A stretch of 13,980 nt of DNA, from assembly GCA_946886175.1 (NCBI GenBank), contig CAMPIA010000015.1, forward strand, positions 1 through 13,980, read 5' to 3'. Position numbers and translations under genes: made by a program. Positions 5,829 through 12,907 of the stretch are shown here, in pieces (the stretch's first letter is position 1; every line of letters starts with the position of its first letter). The notes beneath the pieces were generated by a model. It saw only the letters and a list, made by a program, of their open reading frames with translations. It did not search any database and was not told where the DNA came from. This DNA comes from an uncultured Altererythrobacter sp. (GTDB taxonomy: Bacteria > Pseudomonadota > Alphaproteobacteria > Sphingomonadales > Sphingomonadaceae).

Positions 5829-6632
5829 ATGACGATCCGAACAGGCATCGGCGGATGGACTTACCCCGAATGGCGCGGGGGCGCGTTCTATCCCGAGGGG
5901 CTGCGCCAGGCCGACGAGCTTTCCTATGCCGCCGAACGCCTCGGCGCAATCGAGATCAACGGTACCTTCTACCGGCTGCAGAAGCCCGAGAGTTTCGCCA
6001 AGTGGCGCGACGAGACGCCCGAAGGCTTCGTCTTCGCGCTCAAGGGCTCGCGCTACGTCACCAACCGCAAGGATCTGACCCAGGCCGGCGAATCGGTCGA
6101 AAAGTTCGTCGGTCAGGGAATCGTCGAACTGGGCGACAAGCTGGGTCCGATCCTGTGGCAGCTGGCCAAGACCAAGCGCTTCGATGCGGACGAAATCCGC
6201 GCCTTTCTCGCGCTGCTGCCCGCCACGCACGAGGGATCGGCGCTGCGTCACGCCGTCGAAGCGGGGCACGAAAGTTTCGCCTGCGCCGAATTCGTCGATC
6301 TCGCACGCAATGCCGGGGTCGCGATCGTCTGGTCGGAGGACGATGGGCGCGCCGAGATCGCCGACCGCACCGCCGATTTCGCCTATCTGCGCTGCCAGAA
6401 GATGCGCTCCGAGTGCCCGACGGGATACGACGAGGAAGGGCTCGAGCGGATTGCGGGCATGTGCCGATCGTGGGCGGCAGGCCACGCGCCGGAGGGGTTG
6501 CCACACGCAGGCGAGCGTGCAGATAGTCGCGGGCAGGGCGGCGATGTCTTCGCCTTCATGATCAATGGCGCGAAGGAACGCGCACCGGCGGCCGCGATGG
6601 CGCTCGCCGATAAACTCGGGGGATCGCAATGA
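5829..6632 (+). CDS. DUF72 (YecE-like) protein
   Basis: A 267-aa protein of the DUF72 family, which has a TIM-barrel fold and no known reaction. The family N-terminus is clear: '[20 protein letters not shown]' (3-22), followed by the barrel-strand motif '[10 protein letters not shown]' (41-50) and '[15 protein letters not shown]' (69-83). Length is in the normal range for the family. The ATG at 5829 is chosen because the conserved N-terminus begins right after it; the ribosome-binding site is weak (AGGGCGG close to the start). It is divergent from the DoxX gene with 71 nt between. Its stop overlaps the start of the dipeptidase gene as ATGA (6629-6632), so the two are translationally coupled. 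I see no signal peptide, so it acts in the cytoplasm although its partner is exported. Confidence 0.93.
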   Translation: MTIRTGIGGWTYPEWRGGAFYPEGLRQADELSYAAERLGAIEINGTFYRLQKPESFAKWRDETPEGFVFALKGSRYVTNRKDLTQAGESVEKFVGQGIVELGDKLGPILWQLAKTKRFDADEIRAFLALLPATHEGSALRHAVEAGHESFACAEFVDLARNAGVAIVWSEDDGRAEIADRTADFAYLRCQKMRSECPTGYDEEGLERIAGMCRSWAAGHAPEGLPHAGERADSRGQGGDVFAFMINGAKERAPAAAMALADKLGGSQ

Positions 6633-7882
6633 AACTTTCGTACCTGATTTCCGCCTCGGCGCTGCTGCTCGCGTCGGCCAGCTTCGCGCAGTCTCCCGAA
6701 CAGGTGGCTCAGGCCGCGCTCGAAGCCGCGCCGGTGTTCGACGGGCACAACGACGTACCGGGTCAGTTGCGCGGCCGTCAGGGCAATGTGATCGGCGATT
6801 TCGATTTCGTCGATACGACCGATACCGGGGCCGAGCCAGACCAGCGCGCCATGCACACCGATCTCAACCGGCTGCGCGAGGGCAAGGTCGGGGCGCAGTT
6901 CTGGTCGGTCTACGTGTCCGCAGCGCTCGATGAGCCCGAGGCGGTCCAGACGACGATCGAGCAGATCGACGTGACCAAGCGGCTGGTCGCCCGCTATCCC
7001 GACGATCTCGCGCTCGCGCGGACTGCCGACGAGGTCGAGGCGGCGGTCGAAGCGGGCAAGATCGCCTCGCTGATAGGGATGGAAGGCGGGCATTCGATCG
7101 GCTCGAGCCTCGCGGTGCTGCGCCAGATGTACGAGCTCGGCGCGCGCTACCTGACGCTGACTCACTCGAAGACGCTGTCCTGGGCCGACAGCGCGACCGA
7201 CGCGCCGGTGCACGACGGGCTGACCGAGTTCGGCAAGAACGTGGTGCGGGAGATGAACCGGCTCGGGATGCTGGTCGATCTGAGCCATGTGAGCGAGGCG
7301 ACGATGAGCGACGCGCTCGACGTCTCCACCGCGCCGGTCATCTTCAGTCATTCGGGCGCGCGGGCGGTGAACGGCCACGCGCGCAACGTGCCCGATTCGA
7401 TCCTGCGCCGCCTGCCCGAGAATGGCGGTGTGGTCATGGTCGTCGGCCTGCCCGGCTATCTGAGCGAGGACGTGCGCCAGTGGTACGCGCGGTACGAGGG
7501 CGAAGTGGCCCGGCTCGAGGCGCTGTGGCAGGGCCAGCCCGACAAGCTCGCGGCGGCGCTGGCGGAATGGGAAAGCGCCAATCCGGAGCCCCAGGCCACG
7601 GTCTTCGACATGGCCGATCATGTCGACCATATCCGCGAAGTGGCGGGGATCGACTACATCGGTATCGGCGGCGACTACGACGGGATGCCCAGCGGGCCGG
7701 TCGGAATGGAGGACGTCTCGGGCTATCCCGCGCTGTTCGTCGAACTCGCCCGGCGCGGGTACAGCCAGGAAGACCTGGAGAAGATTTCGATGCGCAATGT
7801 GCTGCGCGCGCTGCGCGGCGCCGAAGCGACGGCTGCGGCGCAGGCCGATATGCCGCCGATCGAGACGCCGGTACCGGAATAA
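6629..7882 (+). CDS. Secreted zinc dipeptidase, M19 (renal/membrane dipeptidase) family
   Basis: A 417-aa exported metallopeptidase that hydrolyses dipeptides, probably including some with D-residues or dehydropeptides as known for the family. The signal peptide runs to about residue 20 ([20 protein letters not shown], then Q), so the enzyme is periplasmic. The binuclear zinc site can be read directly: His40 and Asp42 in 'DGHND', Glu152 in 'GMEGGH', His220 in 'DLSH', His241 in 'FSHSGAR'. 'GIGGDYDG' (345-352) supplies the late conserved aspartates. A helical insert at about 284-325 ('[14 protein letters not shown]...') is typical of proteobacterial members. It overlaps the DUF72 gene by 4 nt. 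The C-terminus is a Pro/Glu-rich tail. The convergent DUF3008 gene ends only 12 nt downstream. Confidence 0.95.
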   Translation: MKLSYLISASALLLASASFAQSPEQVAQAALEAAPVFDGHNDVPGQLRGRQGNVIGDFDFVDTTDTGAEPDQRAMHTDLNRLREGKVGAQFWSVYVSAALDEPEAVQTTIEQIDVTKRLVARYPDDLALARTADEVEAAVEAGKIASLIGMEGGHSIGSSLAVLRQMYELGARYLTLTHSKTLSWADSATDAPVHDGLTEFGKNVVREMNRLGMLVDLSHVSEATMSDALDVSTAPVIFSHSGARAVNGHARNVPDSILRRLPENGGVVMVVGLPGYLSEDVRQWYARYEGEVARLEALWQGQPDKLAAALAEWESANPEPQATVFDMADHVDHIREVAGIDYIGIGGDYDGMPSGPVGMEDVSGYPALFVELARRGYSQEDLEKISMRNVLRALRGAEATAAAQADMPPIETPVPE

Positions 7883-7894
7883 ATCGGGGCGGCG

Positions 7895-8083
7895 TCAGTC
7901 GTCCGATTTCTTGTCGGGCAGGCCCTTGCGGTCGGTTTCGGCGAAATCCTCGAGCTCGCTCTCGCTCATCGAATCGTACATGTCCTTCGATGCGCCCTTG
8001 AGCTCGGAGACCTTGGTGTCACCGCGTTTGGCGGAAAGCGCCGCGCCGGCGGCCTTCTGCTGGGCTTTGGACTTGGCAGGCAT
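7895..8083 (-). CDS. DUF3008 family small protein
   Basis: A 62-aa, highly charged, cysteine-free protein. The sequence 'MPAKSKAQQKAAGAALSAKRG' followed by 'LKGASKDMYDSMSESELEDFA' and a lysine-rich tail is the DUF3008 family pattern, conserved over its whole length in many proteobacteria. Function is unknown. The Lys/Ala-rich N-terminal half followed by an acidic helix recalls small stress-associated proteins, but nothing shows a specific role. GAGGAG precedes the ATG by 7 nt. It follows the single-pass membrane protein gene by 33 nt on the same strand, so the two probably share a transcript. Confidence 0.92.
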   Translation of the reverse strand: MPAKSKAQQKAAGAALSAKRGDTKVSELKGASKDMYDSMSESELEDFAETDRKGLPDKKSDD

Positions 8084-8116
8084 CGTGCGACTCCTCGTCG
8101 GGTTCCGTCCAGTTAT

Positions 8117-8425
8117 CTAGTTCTCGATGCGGCCCGGGTCGTTGGCCGGGCTGTCGCCTTCAGCCGGCGCCTCCTCGATCTCGTCGAGCCGATCGGCGAC
8201 CGCACTGTCGTTGGAGAGATCGCGCTGCGCGGCCTCGATCCGGCCGCTCGCGGTGGCCTCTTCCTCGCGCTCGCTCTGGGTGAAGGCGCCGGTGATCCAG
8301 ATGATCGAAAGGAAGCCGACCACGAGGATCAGCCCGACCACCAGAACCCAGCGCACAACGCCTTCCTTGGAGCCGCCGCTCGCCTCGGTCTCGCTCACAT
8401 GAACCTCGTCACCCCGTCGTTCCAT
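8117..8425 (-). CDS. Single-pass membrane protein of unknown function (102 aa)
   Basis: I do not recognise a family. The 102-aa product has a hydrophilic N-terminus of about 24 residues, one strong transmembrane helix (about 25-47, 'VLVVGLILVVGFLSIIWITG') and a very acidic C-terminal half (Glu, Asp, Ala, Ser) that looks mostly helical then disordered. A positive KEG...R before the helix suggests the N-terminus stays inside and the acidic part faces the periplasm. GGGAGA lies 6 nt before the ATG at 8425. A GTG at 8398, with GAGG in front, is an alternative start that would remove nine residues. It is upstream of the DUF3008 gene by 33 nt and downstream of dapD by 87 nt. Confidence 0.75.
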   Translation of the reverse strand: MERRGDEVHVSETEASGGSKEGVVRWVLVVGLILVVGFLSIIWITGAFTQSEREEEATASGRIEAAQRDLSNDSAVADRLDEIEEAPAEGDSPANDPGRIEN

Positions 8426-8512
8426 CGTTCGTCTCCCGCAAAATGCCGACCCTGGCCGTTTGGTCGATTTACGCTCGGCGAGGGCGAATGTTCCTCTTGC
8501 CCGCGGCGGCCG

Positions 8513-9334
8513 TCAGTCGCGGAGCAGATCGTTGATCGCGGTCTTTTCGCGGGTCTGCGCATCGACCGTCTTGACGATCACCGCGCAGGCGAGCGAGGGC
8601 CCGCCCTTGGGATCGGGCAGCGTGCCCGGAACGACCACCGAATACGGCGGGATCGCGCCGCGCGTGACCGCGCCGGTCGCGCGGTCGACGATCCTGGTCG
8701 ACTGGGTGACGAAGACCCCCATCGCGACCACCGCACCTTCGCCGACGACCACCCCCTCGACGATCTCCGAACGCGCGCCGATAAAGCAGTTGTCGCCGAT
8801 GATAGTCGGGTTGGCCTGCAAGGGCTCGAGCACGCCGCCGATCCCGGCGCCGGCCGAGATATGGCAGTTGCGCCCCACTTGCGCGCAACTGCCGACCGAG
8901 GCCCAGGTGTCGATCATCGTCCCGTCGCCGACGTGCGCGCCGATGTTGACGAAACTCGGCATCAGCACCACGCCGCGGCCGATATGGCTGCCGCGGCGCA
9001 CGATCGCGCCGGGCACCACGCGGAAACCCGCGGCGGCGAAGCGCGCATCGTCCCACCCGGCGAATTTGCTCGGCACCTTGTCGTAGGCGGGTGCGCCGAC
9101 CGCGCCCTCGATCACCGTGTTGTCGCGCAGACGGAAGCTCAGCAGAACCGCCTTCTTGAGCCACTGGTTGACCTGCCAGCCGCCTTGGCCGTCAGGCTCG
9201 GCGACGCGCGCCTGCCCGCTGTCGATCAGTTCGATCGCCGCCTCGACCTGCTCGCGGATTTCGGTCGAATGCGGGCCGACTTCGGCGCGGTTCTCCCACG
9301 CGGCTTCGATGGCGGCTTCGAGGTCTGCGGACAT
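8513..9334 (-). CDS. dapD: 2,3,4,5-tetrahydropyridine-2,6-dicarboxylate N-succinyltransferase
   Basis: A complete 273-aa DapD, the usual length. It transfers succinyl from succinyl-CoA to tetrahydrodipicolinate in the succinylase branch of lysine and meso-diaminopimelate synthesis, in the cytoplasm as a trimer. The N-terminal helical domain (1-100) carries '[17 protein letters not shown]' (53-69). The left-handed beta-helix of hexapeptide repeats follows (about 105-215), with 'MPSFVNIGA' (125-133), '[13 protein letters not shown]' (142-154) and 'ARSEIVEG' (187-194). All expected motifs are intact. CGGAG is 7 nt before the ATG. It lies only 36 nt behind the phosphotransferase gene on the same strand, so it may be carried by read-through from the catabolic operon as well as by a promoter of its own. 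No other lysine gene is in the window. Confidence 0.97.
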   Translation of the reverse strand: MSADLEAAIEAAWENRAEVGPHSTEIREQVEAAIELIDSGQARVAEPDGQGGWQVNQWLKKAVLLSFRLRDNTVIEGAVGAPAYDKVPSKFAGWDDARFAAAGFRVVPGAIVRRGSHIGRGVVLMPSFVNIGAHVGDGTMIDTWASVGSCAQVGRNCHISAGAGIGGVLEPLQANPTIIGDNCFIGARSEIVEGVVVGEGAVVAMGVFVTQSTRIVDRATGAVTRGAIPPYSVVVPGTLPDPKGGPSLACAVIVKTVDAQTREKTAINDLLRD

Positions 9335-9370
9335 GCGGGCGCTCCGATCGGTTGATAGTGCGCCCGGCTG

Positions 9371-10441
9371 CTAGTCGAGCCCCGCGGCTTGCGCAAACTG
9401 ATAGGCGCGCTCGACGAGGGGGCCGACCCGTTCCGACATCTGCTTGGCGTGCGCGGAGGACGCGGTGCCGTCGATCACGCGTTTCTTGATGCCCTGCATG
9501 ATACCCGCGAGGCGGAACAGGTTGTAGGCGAAGTACCAGTCCATCGGCGGCACCGGGTAGCCGGTGCGCGCGACGTAGCGCTCGACCGCCTGGTCCACCG
9601 TTGGGAGGCCGAGCGCCGCGAGGTCGAGCCCGAGCAGCCCCGCTCGGCCGTCGGTCGGGTTCGACCAGTTGAGCATGAGGTAGGCGAAATCGGCGATCGG
9701 ATCGCCGAGTGTCGAGAGCTCCCAGTCGAGCACCGCGAGCACGCGGTTCTCGGTCTTATGGAAGATCAGGTTGTCGAGCCGGTAGTCGCCGTGGACCACC
9801 GAGCTTTCGTGCTGCGGCGGGATTGTCTGCGGCAGCCATTCGATCAGCCGCTCCATCTGCGGCATGGGCTCGGTTTCGGAGAGCTTGTACTGCTTGGTCC
9901 ATCGCGCGATCTGACGCGCGCAATAATCGGTCGGCTTGCCGAAGTCGCTCAGCCCGATCGCCTCGGGATCCTTGAGGTGGAGATCGGCCATCGTGTCGAT
10001 CATCGAATGGTAGATCGCGCGCCGCTCGGCAGATGTCGATCGCGGCAGCGCGCCGTTCCACAAAGAGCGCCCGTCGGCGAGGCCCATGACGAAGAATTTG
10101 GAGCCGATCACCTCCGGGTCTTCGCACAGACCGTAGGTCTTCGGGACGGGGAAGCCGGTCGGCCCTAGCGCAGCCATCGCCTTGTATTCGCGGTCCACCG
10201 CGTGCGCGCTCGGCAGAAGCTTGCCGAACGGCTGCCGGCGCAGGACGTAGGACGCGCCGGGCGTGTCGACACGATAGGTCGGGTTCGACTGGCCGCCCTT
10301 GAACTTCGACAGCGTCGGCGGACCGGCGAAGCCCTCGACGTTCGCCTCCATCCAGGCGGTCAGCGCGCCCTCGTCGAGCCTGTCGCGCTCGGGCACCTCG
10401 GTCGTGCCGACCATTTCCGCCTCGTAGTCGATTTCCGCCAT
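9371..10441 (-). CDS. APH-type phosphotransferase (ACAD10/11 kinase-domain / LvaA-like)
   Basis: A 356-aa kinase-like protein of the aminoglycoside-phosphotransferase superfamily. Visible motifs: the nucleotide-binding loop 'FKGGQSNPTYRV' (47-58), the strand 'YVLRRQPFG' with 'LLPSAHAVDREYKAMAAL' (65-92), the catalytic Brenner motif 'VVHGDYRLDN' (215-224, Asp219 as base, Asn224 for metal) and 'VLDWELSTLGDPIAD' (237-251, Asp239 for metal). This arrangement is that of the N-terminal kinase domain of animal ACAD10/ACAD11 and of LvaA, which phosphorylates the 4-hydroxyl of 4-hydroxyacyl-CoAs. It is therefore more likely a metabolic kinase than an antibiotic-resistance enzyme. The start ATG overlaps the alcohol dehydrogenase stop in TGATG at 10439-10443, and no good Shine-Dalgarno is present, so reinitiation is expected. 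The usual K after RR is Q here (RRQPFG). Confidence 0.9.
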   Translation of the reverse strand: MAEIDYEAEMVGTTEVPERDRLDEGALTAWMEANVEGFAGPPTLSKFKGGQSNPTYRVDTPGASYVLRRQPFGKLLPSAHAVDREYKAMAALGPTGFPVPKTYGLCEDPEVIGSKFFVMGLADGRSLWNGALPRSTSAERRAIYHSMIDTMADLHLKDPEAIGLSDFGKPTDYCARQIARWTKQYKLSETEPMPQMERLIEWLPQTIPPQHESSVVHGDYRLDNLIFHKTENRVLAVLDWELSTLGDPIADFAYLMLNWSNPTDGRAGLLGLDLAALGLPTVDQAVERYVARTGYPVPPMDWYFAYNLFRLAGIMQGIKKRVIDGTASSAHAKQMSERVGPLVERAYQFAQAAGLD

Positions 10442-11532
10442 CAATCGAACACCACCACGCTGCGCGCGCTGTGGCCGTCGCGCATCTTGTCGAAGCCTTG
10501 GTTGATCTCCTCGAGCGGGATGCGCTCGGCGATGATCGTGTCGAGATCGAGCAGTCCGCGCATGTAGAAATCGACCAGCCGCGGCAGATCGACCGGGAAG
10601 TGGTTCATCCCCATGATCGCGCCCTGGAGCTTCTTGCCCGAGAGCAGGTCCATCGCGCCGAGCCCGACCTTGCAGTCGAGCGGCATCATGCCGAGGATCG
10701 TCGCGGTGCCGCCGCGGCGCAGGACCTTGACCGCGAGATCGGCGCTCGCCTGCCGCCCGACCGCCTCGATCGCGTGATGCACGCCGCCGTTCGACAGGCG
10801 CACGATCTGTTCGACCGCGTCGTCCGCCATGGCATCGACCACGTGCGTCGCACCAAGCACCTTGGCCAACTCGCGTTTCTCGGACACCGGATCGACCGCG
10901 ATCACCTTGCCCGCACCCGCGATCTTCGCCGCATTGACCGCCGCAAGGCCGACACCGCCGCAGCCGATCACCGCCACGCTTTCGCCGGGCACGACCGAGC
11001 AGGCGTTGAACACCGTGCCCGCCCCGGTCGTAACCGCGCAGCCGATGATCGCGGCGCGGTCCAATGGCATGTCCTTGTCGATCGCGACGCAGGCATGTTC
11101 GTGGATCAGCATCTGCTCGCAGAACGCCGAGAGGTTGAGCATCTGGTTGACCATGCCCGAGCCGTCGGCGCGCGCGATGCGCGGGGCGTCGGTCTGGGCG
11201 CGGCGGGTGTCGCCGCCCATGCACAGCGCCATACGCCCGGTGACGCAGAACTCGCAGTGCCCGCAGAAGGCGCTGAGGCAGGTGACGACGTGGTCGCCCG
11301 GCTTCACCGTGCGCACCTCGCTGCCCACCGCGCGCACCACGCCCGCCGCCTCGTGCCCGGGGATCGCGGGCAGCGCGTGCGGATAGGCGCCGTCGATAAA
11401 GTGCAGGTCCGAATGGCACAGCCCGCAGGCCTTGGTGTCGATCAGCACTTCGTGGGGGCCGGGTTCGGCCAGCTCGACCTCGCCGATGACGAGGCCCTTG
11501 CCCGGCTGTTCGAGGATCGCTGCTTTGGTCAT
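10441..11532 (-). CDS. Zinc-dependent alcohol dehydrogenase (medium-chain, MDR family)
   Basis: A 363-aa NAD-type alcohol dehydrogenase of the zinc MDR family. The catalytic zinc ligands are Cys36 (in 'ACGLCHSD'), His60 (in 'PGHE') and Cys165 (in 'IIGCAV'). The structural zinc loop is complete as Cys90-x2-Cys93-x2-Cys96-x7-Cys104. The Rossmann motif is GCGGVG (190-195) with Asp214 at the end of the second strand, favouring NAD over NADP. An insertion at about 107-125 ('GDTRRAQTDAPRIARADGS') resembles that of class III-like and NDMA/thiol-linked dehydrogenases, so the substrate could be an alcohol, aldehyde adduct or hydroxyacid. Gene order places it between the acyl-CoA dehydrogenase and the kinase, joined to both by TGATG overlaps, so it should act in the same pathway, for example on a hydroxyl or carbonyl of the carbon skeleton. 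Confidence 0.95.
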   Translation of the reverse strand: MTKAAILEQPGKGLVIGEVELAEPGPHEVLIDTKACGLCHSDLHFIDGAYPHALPAIPGHEAAGVVRAVGSEVRTVKPGDHVVTCLSAFCGHCEFCVTGRMALCMGGDTRRAQTDAPRIARADGSGMVNQMLNLSAFCEQMLIHEHACVAIDKDMPLDRAAIIGCAVTTGAGTVFNACSVVPGESVAVIGCGGVGLAAVNAAKIAGAGKVIAVDPVSEKRELAKVLGATHVVDAMADDAVEQIVRLSNGGVHHAIEAVGRQASADLAVKVLRRGGTATILGMMPLDCKVGLGAMDLLSGKKLQGAIMGMNHFPVDLPRLVDFYMRGLLDLDTIIAERIPLEEINQGFDKMRDGHSARSVVVFD

Positions 11533-12818
11533 CAGCGCGTCGCCCCCACGTCTCCCGAGCTCATCGCGTCGTTGCCCGGCTGCGGGGCGTGCTTGGCGAA
11601 TTCCATCCGTGCGATCGAGCGGGCGTGGACCTCGTCCGGCCCGTCGGCGAGGCGCAGCGTGCGCTGGTGGGCATAGGCCTTGGCCAGCCCGAAGTCCTCC
11701 GACACGCCGCCGCCGCCGTGCGCCTGGATCGCATCGTCGATGATCGAGAGCGCCATGTTCGGCGCCTGGACCTTGATCATGGCGATTTCCTGCTTGGCGG
11801 ACTTGTTGCCGACCTTGTCCATCATGTCGGCCGCCTTGAGGCACAGCAGGCGGGTCATGTCGATGTCGATCCGTGCGCGGGCGACGCGCTCCTCCCACAC
11901 CGAGTGCTTGTAGATCGGCTTGCCGAACGCCTCGCGCTGCTGGAGGCGTCTGCACATCTTGGCGAGCGCCTCTTCCGCGACGCCGATCGTGCGCATGCAG
12001 TGGTGGATGCGGCCCGGCCCGAGGCGGCCTTGTGCGATCTCGAACCCGCGCCCTTCGCCGAGCAGCAGATTGTCGGCCGGGACCCGCACGTCCTTGAGCG
12101 AGATTTCCATGTGGCCGTGCGGCGCATCGTCGTAGCCGAACACGGGCAAGTGGCGCTCGATCGTCACGCCCTCGGCATCGAGCGGCATGACGATCATCGA
12201 TTGCTGCGCATGGCGCTGCGCGACGGCATCGGTCTTGCCCATGACGATCGCGATCGAGCACCGGGGATCGCCCGCGCCCGACGACCACCACTTGCGACCG
12301 TTGATGACGTAGTGGTCGCCATCGCGTTCGATCCGGGTCTCGATATTGGTCGCGTCGGAAGATGCCACCTGCGGTTCGGTCATCAGGAAGGCGGAGCGGA
12401 TCTGGCCTTCCATCAGCGGTTTTAGCCACTGATCCTTCTGCGCGCGCGTGCCGTAGCGGTGGAACACTTCCATGTTGCCGGTGTCGGGGGCGGAGCAGTT
12501 GAACGTCTCGCTCGCCCAGCCGATGCGGCCCATTTCCTCGGCGCACATCGCGTATTCGAGGTTGGTCAGGCCCGGCCCGTCGAATTCGAAGCTGTCGTCG
12601 ACATGGCTCAACTGGCCCTGCGGCGGCATGAACAGGTTCCAGATGCCCTGCGCCTTGGCCTTGGCCTTCATGTCCTCGACGATCGGAATCACCTTCCACC
12701 GCTCGCCCTCGGCATCCTGCTCGGCATATTTGCCGGTGTTCGGGCGCACGTTGGCCTCGATGAAGTCGCGCACGCGGTCGCGCCAGTATTGCTGCCGTTC
12801 GGTGGGTTCGAAGTCCAT
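11532..12818 (-). CDS. Acyl-CoA dehydrogenase, ACAD10/ACAD11-like
   Basis: A 428-aa FAD flavoprotein of the acyl-CoA dehydrogenase family. The N-terminal helical domain (1-140) is followed by the beta domain with the flavin motif '[19 protein letters not shown]' (142-160) and 'GRKWWSSGA' (174-182), then the C-terminal helical domain with '[13 protein letters not shown]' (294-306) and '[12 protein letters not shown]' (365-376). In the usual position of the catalytic Glu of medium-chain enzymes (YEGT) this protein reads ADGPDEVH, with Asp392, the pattern I associate with ACAD10/11 and LvaC. Those enzymes act on 4-phosphorylated acyl-CoAs made by an APH-type kinase, and such a kinase is encoded two genes downstream. 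A GAGAGGA element precedes the start by 10 nt. Its stop forms TGATG with the alcohol dehydrogenase start. The upstream 89 nt carry a palindrome (12873-12888). Confidence 0.95.
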   Translation of the reverse strand: MDFEPTERQQYWRDRVRDFIEANVRPNTGKYAEQDAEGERWKVIPIVEDMKAKAKAQGIWNLFMPPQGQLSHVDDSFEFDGPGLTNLEYAMCAEEMGRIGWASETFNCSAPDTGNMEVFHRYGTRAQKDQWLKPLMEGQIRSAFLMTEPQVASSDATNIETRIERDGDHYVINGRKWWSSGAGDPRCSIAIVMGKTDAVAQRHAQQSMIVMPLDAEGVTIERHLPVFGYDDAPHGHMEISLKDVRVPADNLLLGEGRGFEIAQGRLGPGRIHHCMRTIGVAEEALAKMCRRLQQREAFGKPIYKHSVWEERVARARIDIDMTRLLCLKAADMMDKVGNKSAKQEIAMIKVQAPNMALSIIDDAIQAHGGGGVSEDFGLAKAYAHQRTLRLADGPDEVHARSIARMEFAKHAPQPGNDAMSSGDVGATR

Positions 12819-12872
12819 GGTCGGGATGTCCTCTCTAAATTCTCAAATCCGTTGCGCCGTGAAACTGGCAGA

Positions 12873-12888
12873 GGCGCAGTGCTGCGCC
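12873..12888. promoter_or_regulatory. Palindrome upstream of the acyl-CoA dehydrogenase operon (candidate operator or MFS transcript end)
   Basis: GGCGCAG-TG-CTGCGCC has perfect 7-bp arms around a 2-nt centre, and a third copy of the half-site (TGCGCC, 12853-12858) lies 14 nt away on the operon side. It is 55 nt before the dehydrogenase ATG, which suits a repressor site, and 20 nt after the transporter stop, which also suits a transcript-end hairpin. Without a T-run I lean slightly to the operator reading. Confidence 0.35.
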
Positions 12889-12907
12889 AAGCGGCAAAAT
12901 CGTTAGC

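Noticed and set aside
7868..7877. Perfect palindrome CCGGTACCGG at the end of the dipeptidase gene
   Set aside because: It lies within codons for the Pro/Glu tail and is short enough to occur by chance in GC-rich DNA.
8399..9355. Plus-strand open frame opposite dapD, and a similar one at 11589-12425 opposite the acyl-CoA dehydrogenase
   Set aside because: Both minus-strand genes are unmistakable; the plus-strand peptides have composition typical of reverse-frame translation and no ribosome-binding site.
9371..10441. Possible aminoglycoside resistance gene
   Set aside because: The Brenner motif is shared by the whole superfamily; the flanking motifs (GGQSNPT, LLPSAHAVDREY) and operon partners point to the acyl-CoA-linked metabolic kinases.
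10442..11419. Apparent extension of the phosphotransferase to 682 aa and of the alcohol dehydrogenase to 752 aa, suggesting fused proteins
   Set aside because: The extra N-terminal parts are shadow translations of the neighbouring gene in another frame; real starts at 10441 and 11532 fit the TGATG overlaps and the domain boundaries.
10471..11676. Long plus-strand open frame opposite the alcohol dehydrogenase
   Set aside because: The alcohol dehydrogenase on the minus strand has all zinc ligands; the plus frame is a His/Arg/Asp-rich shadow.
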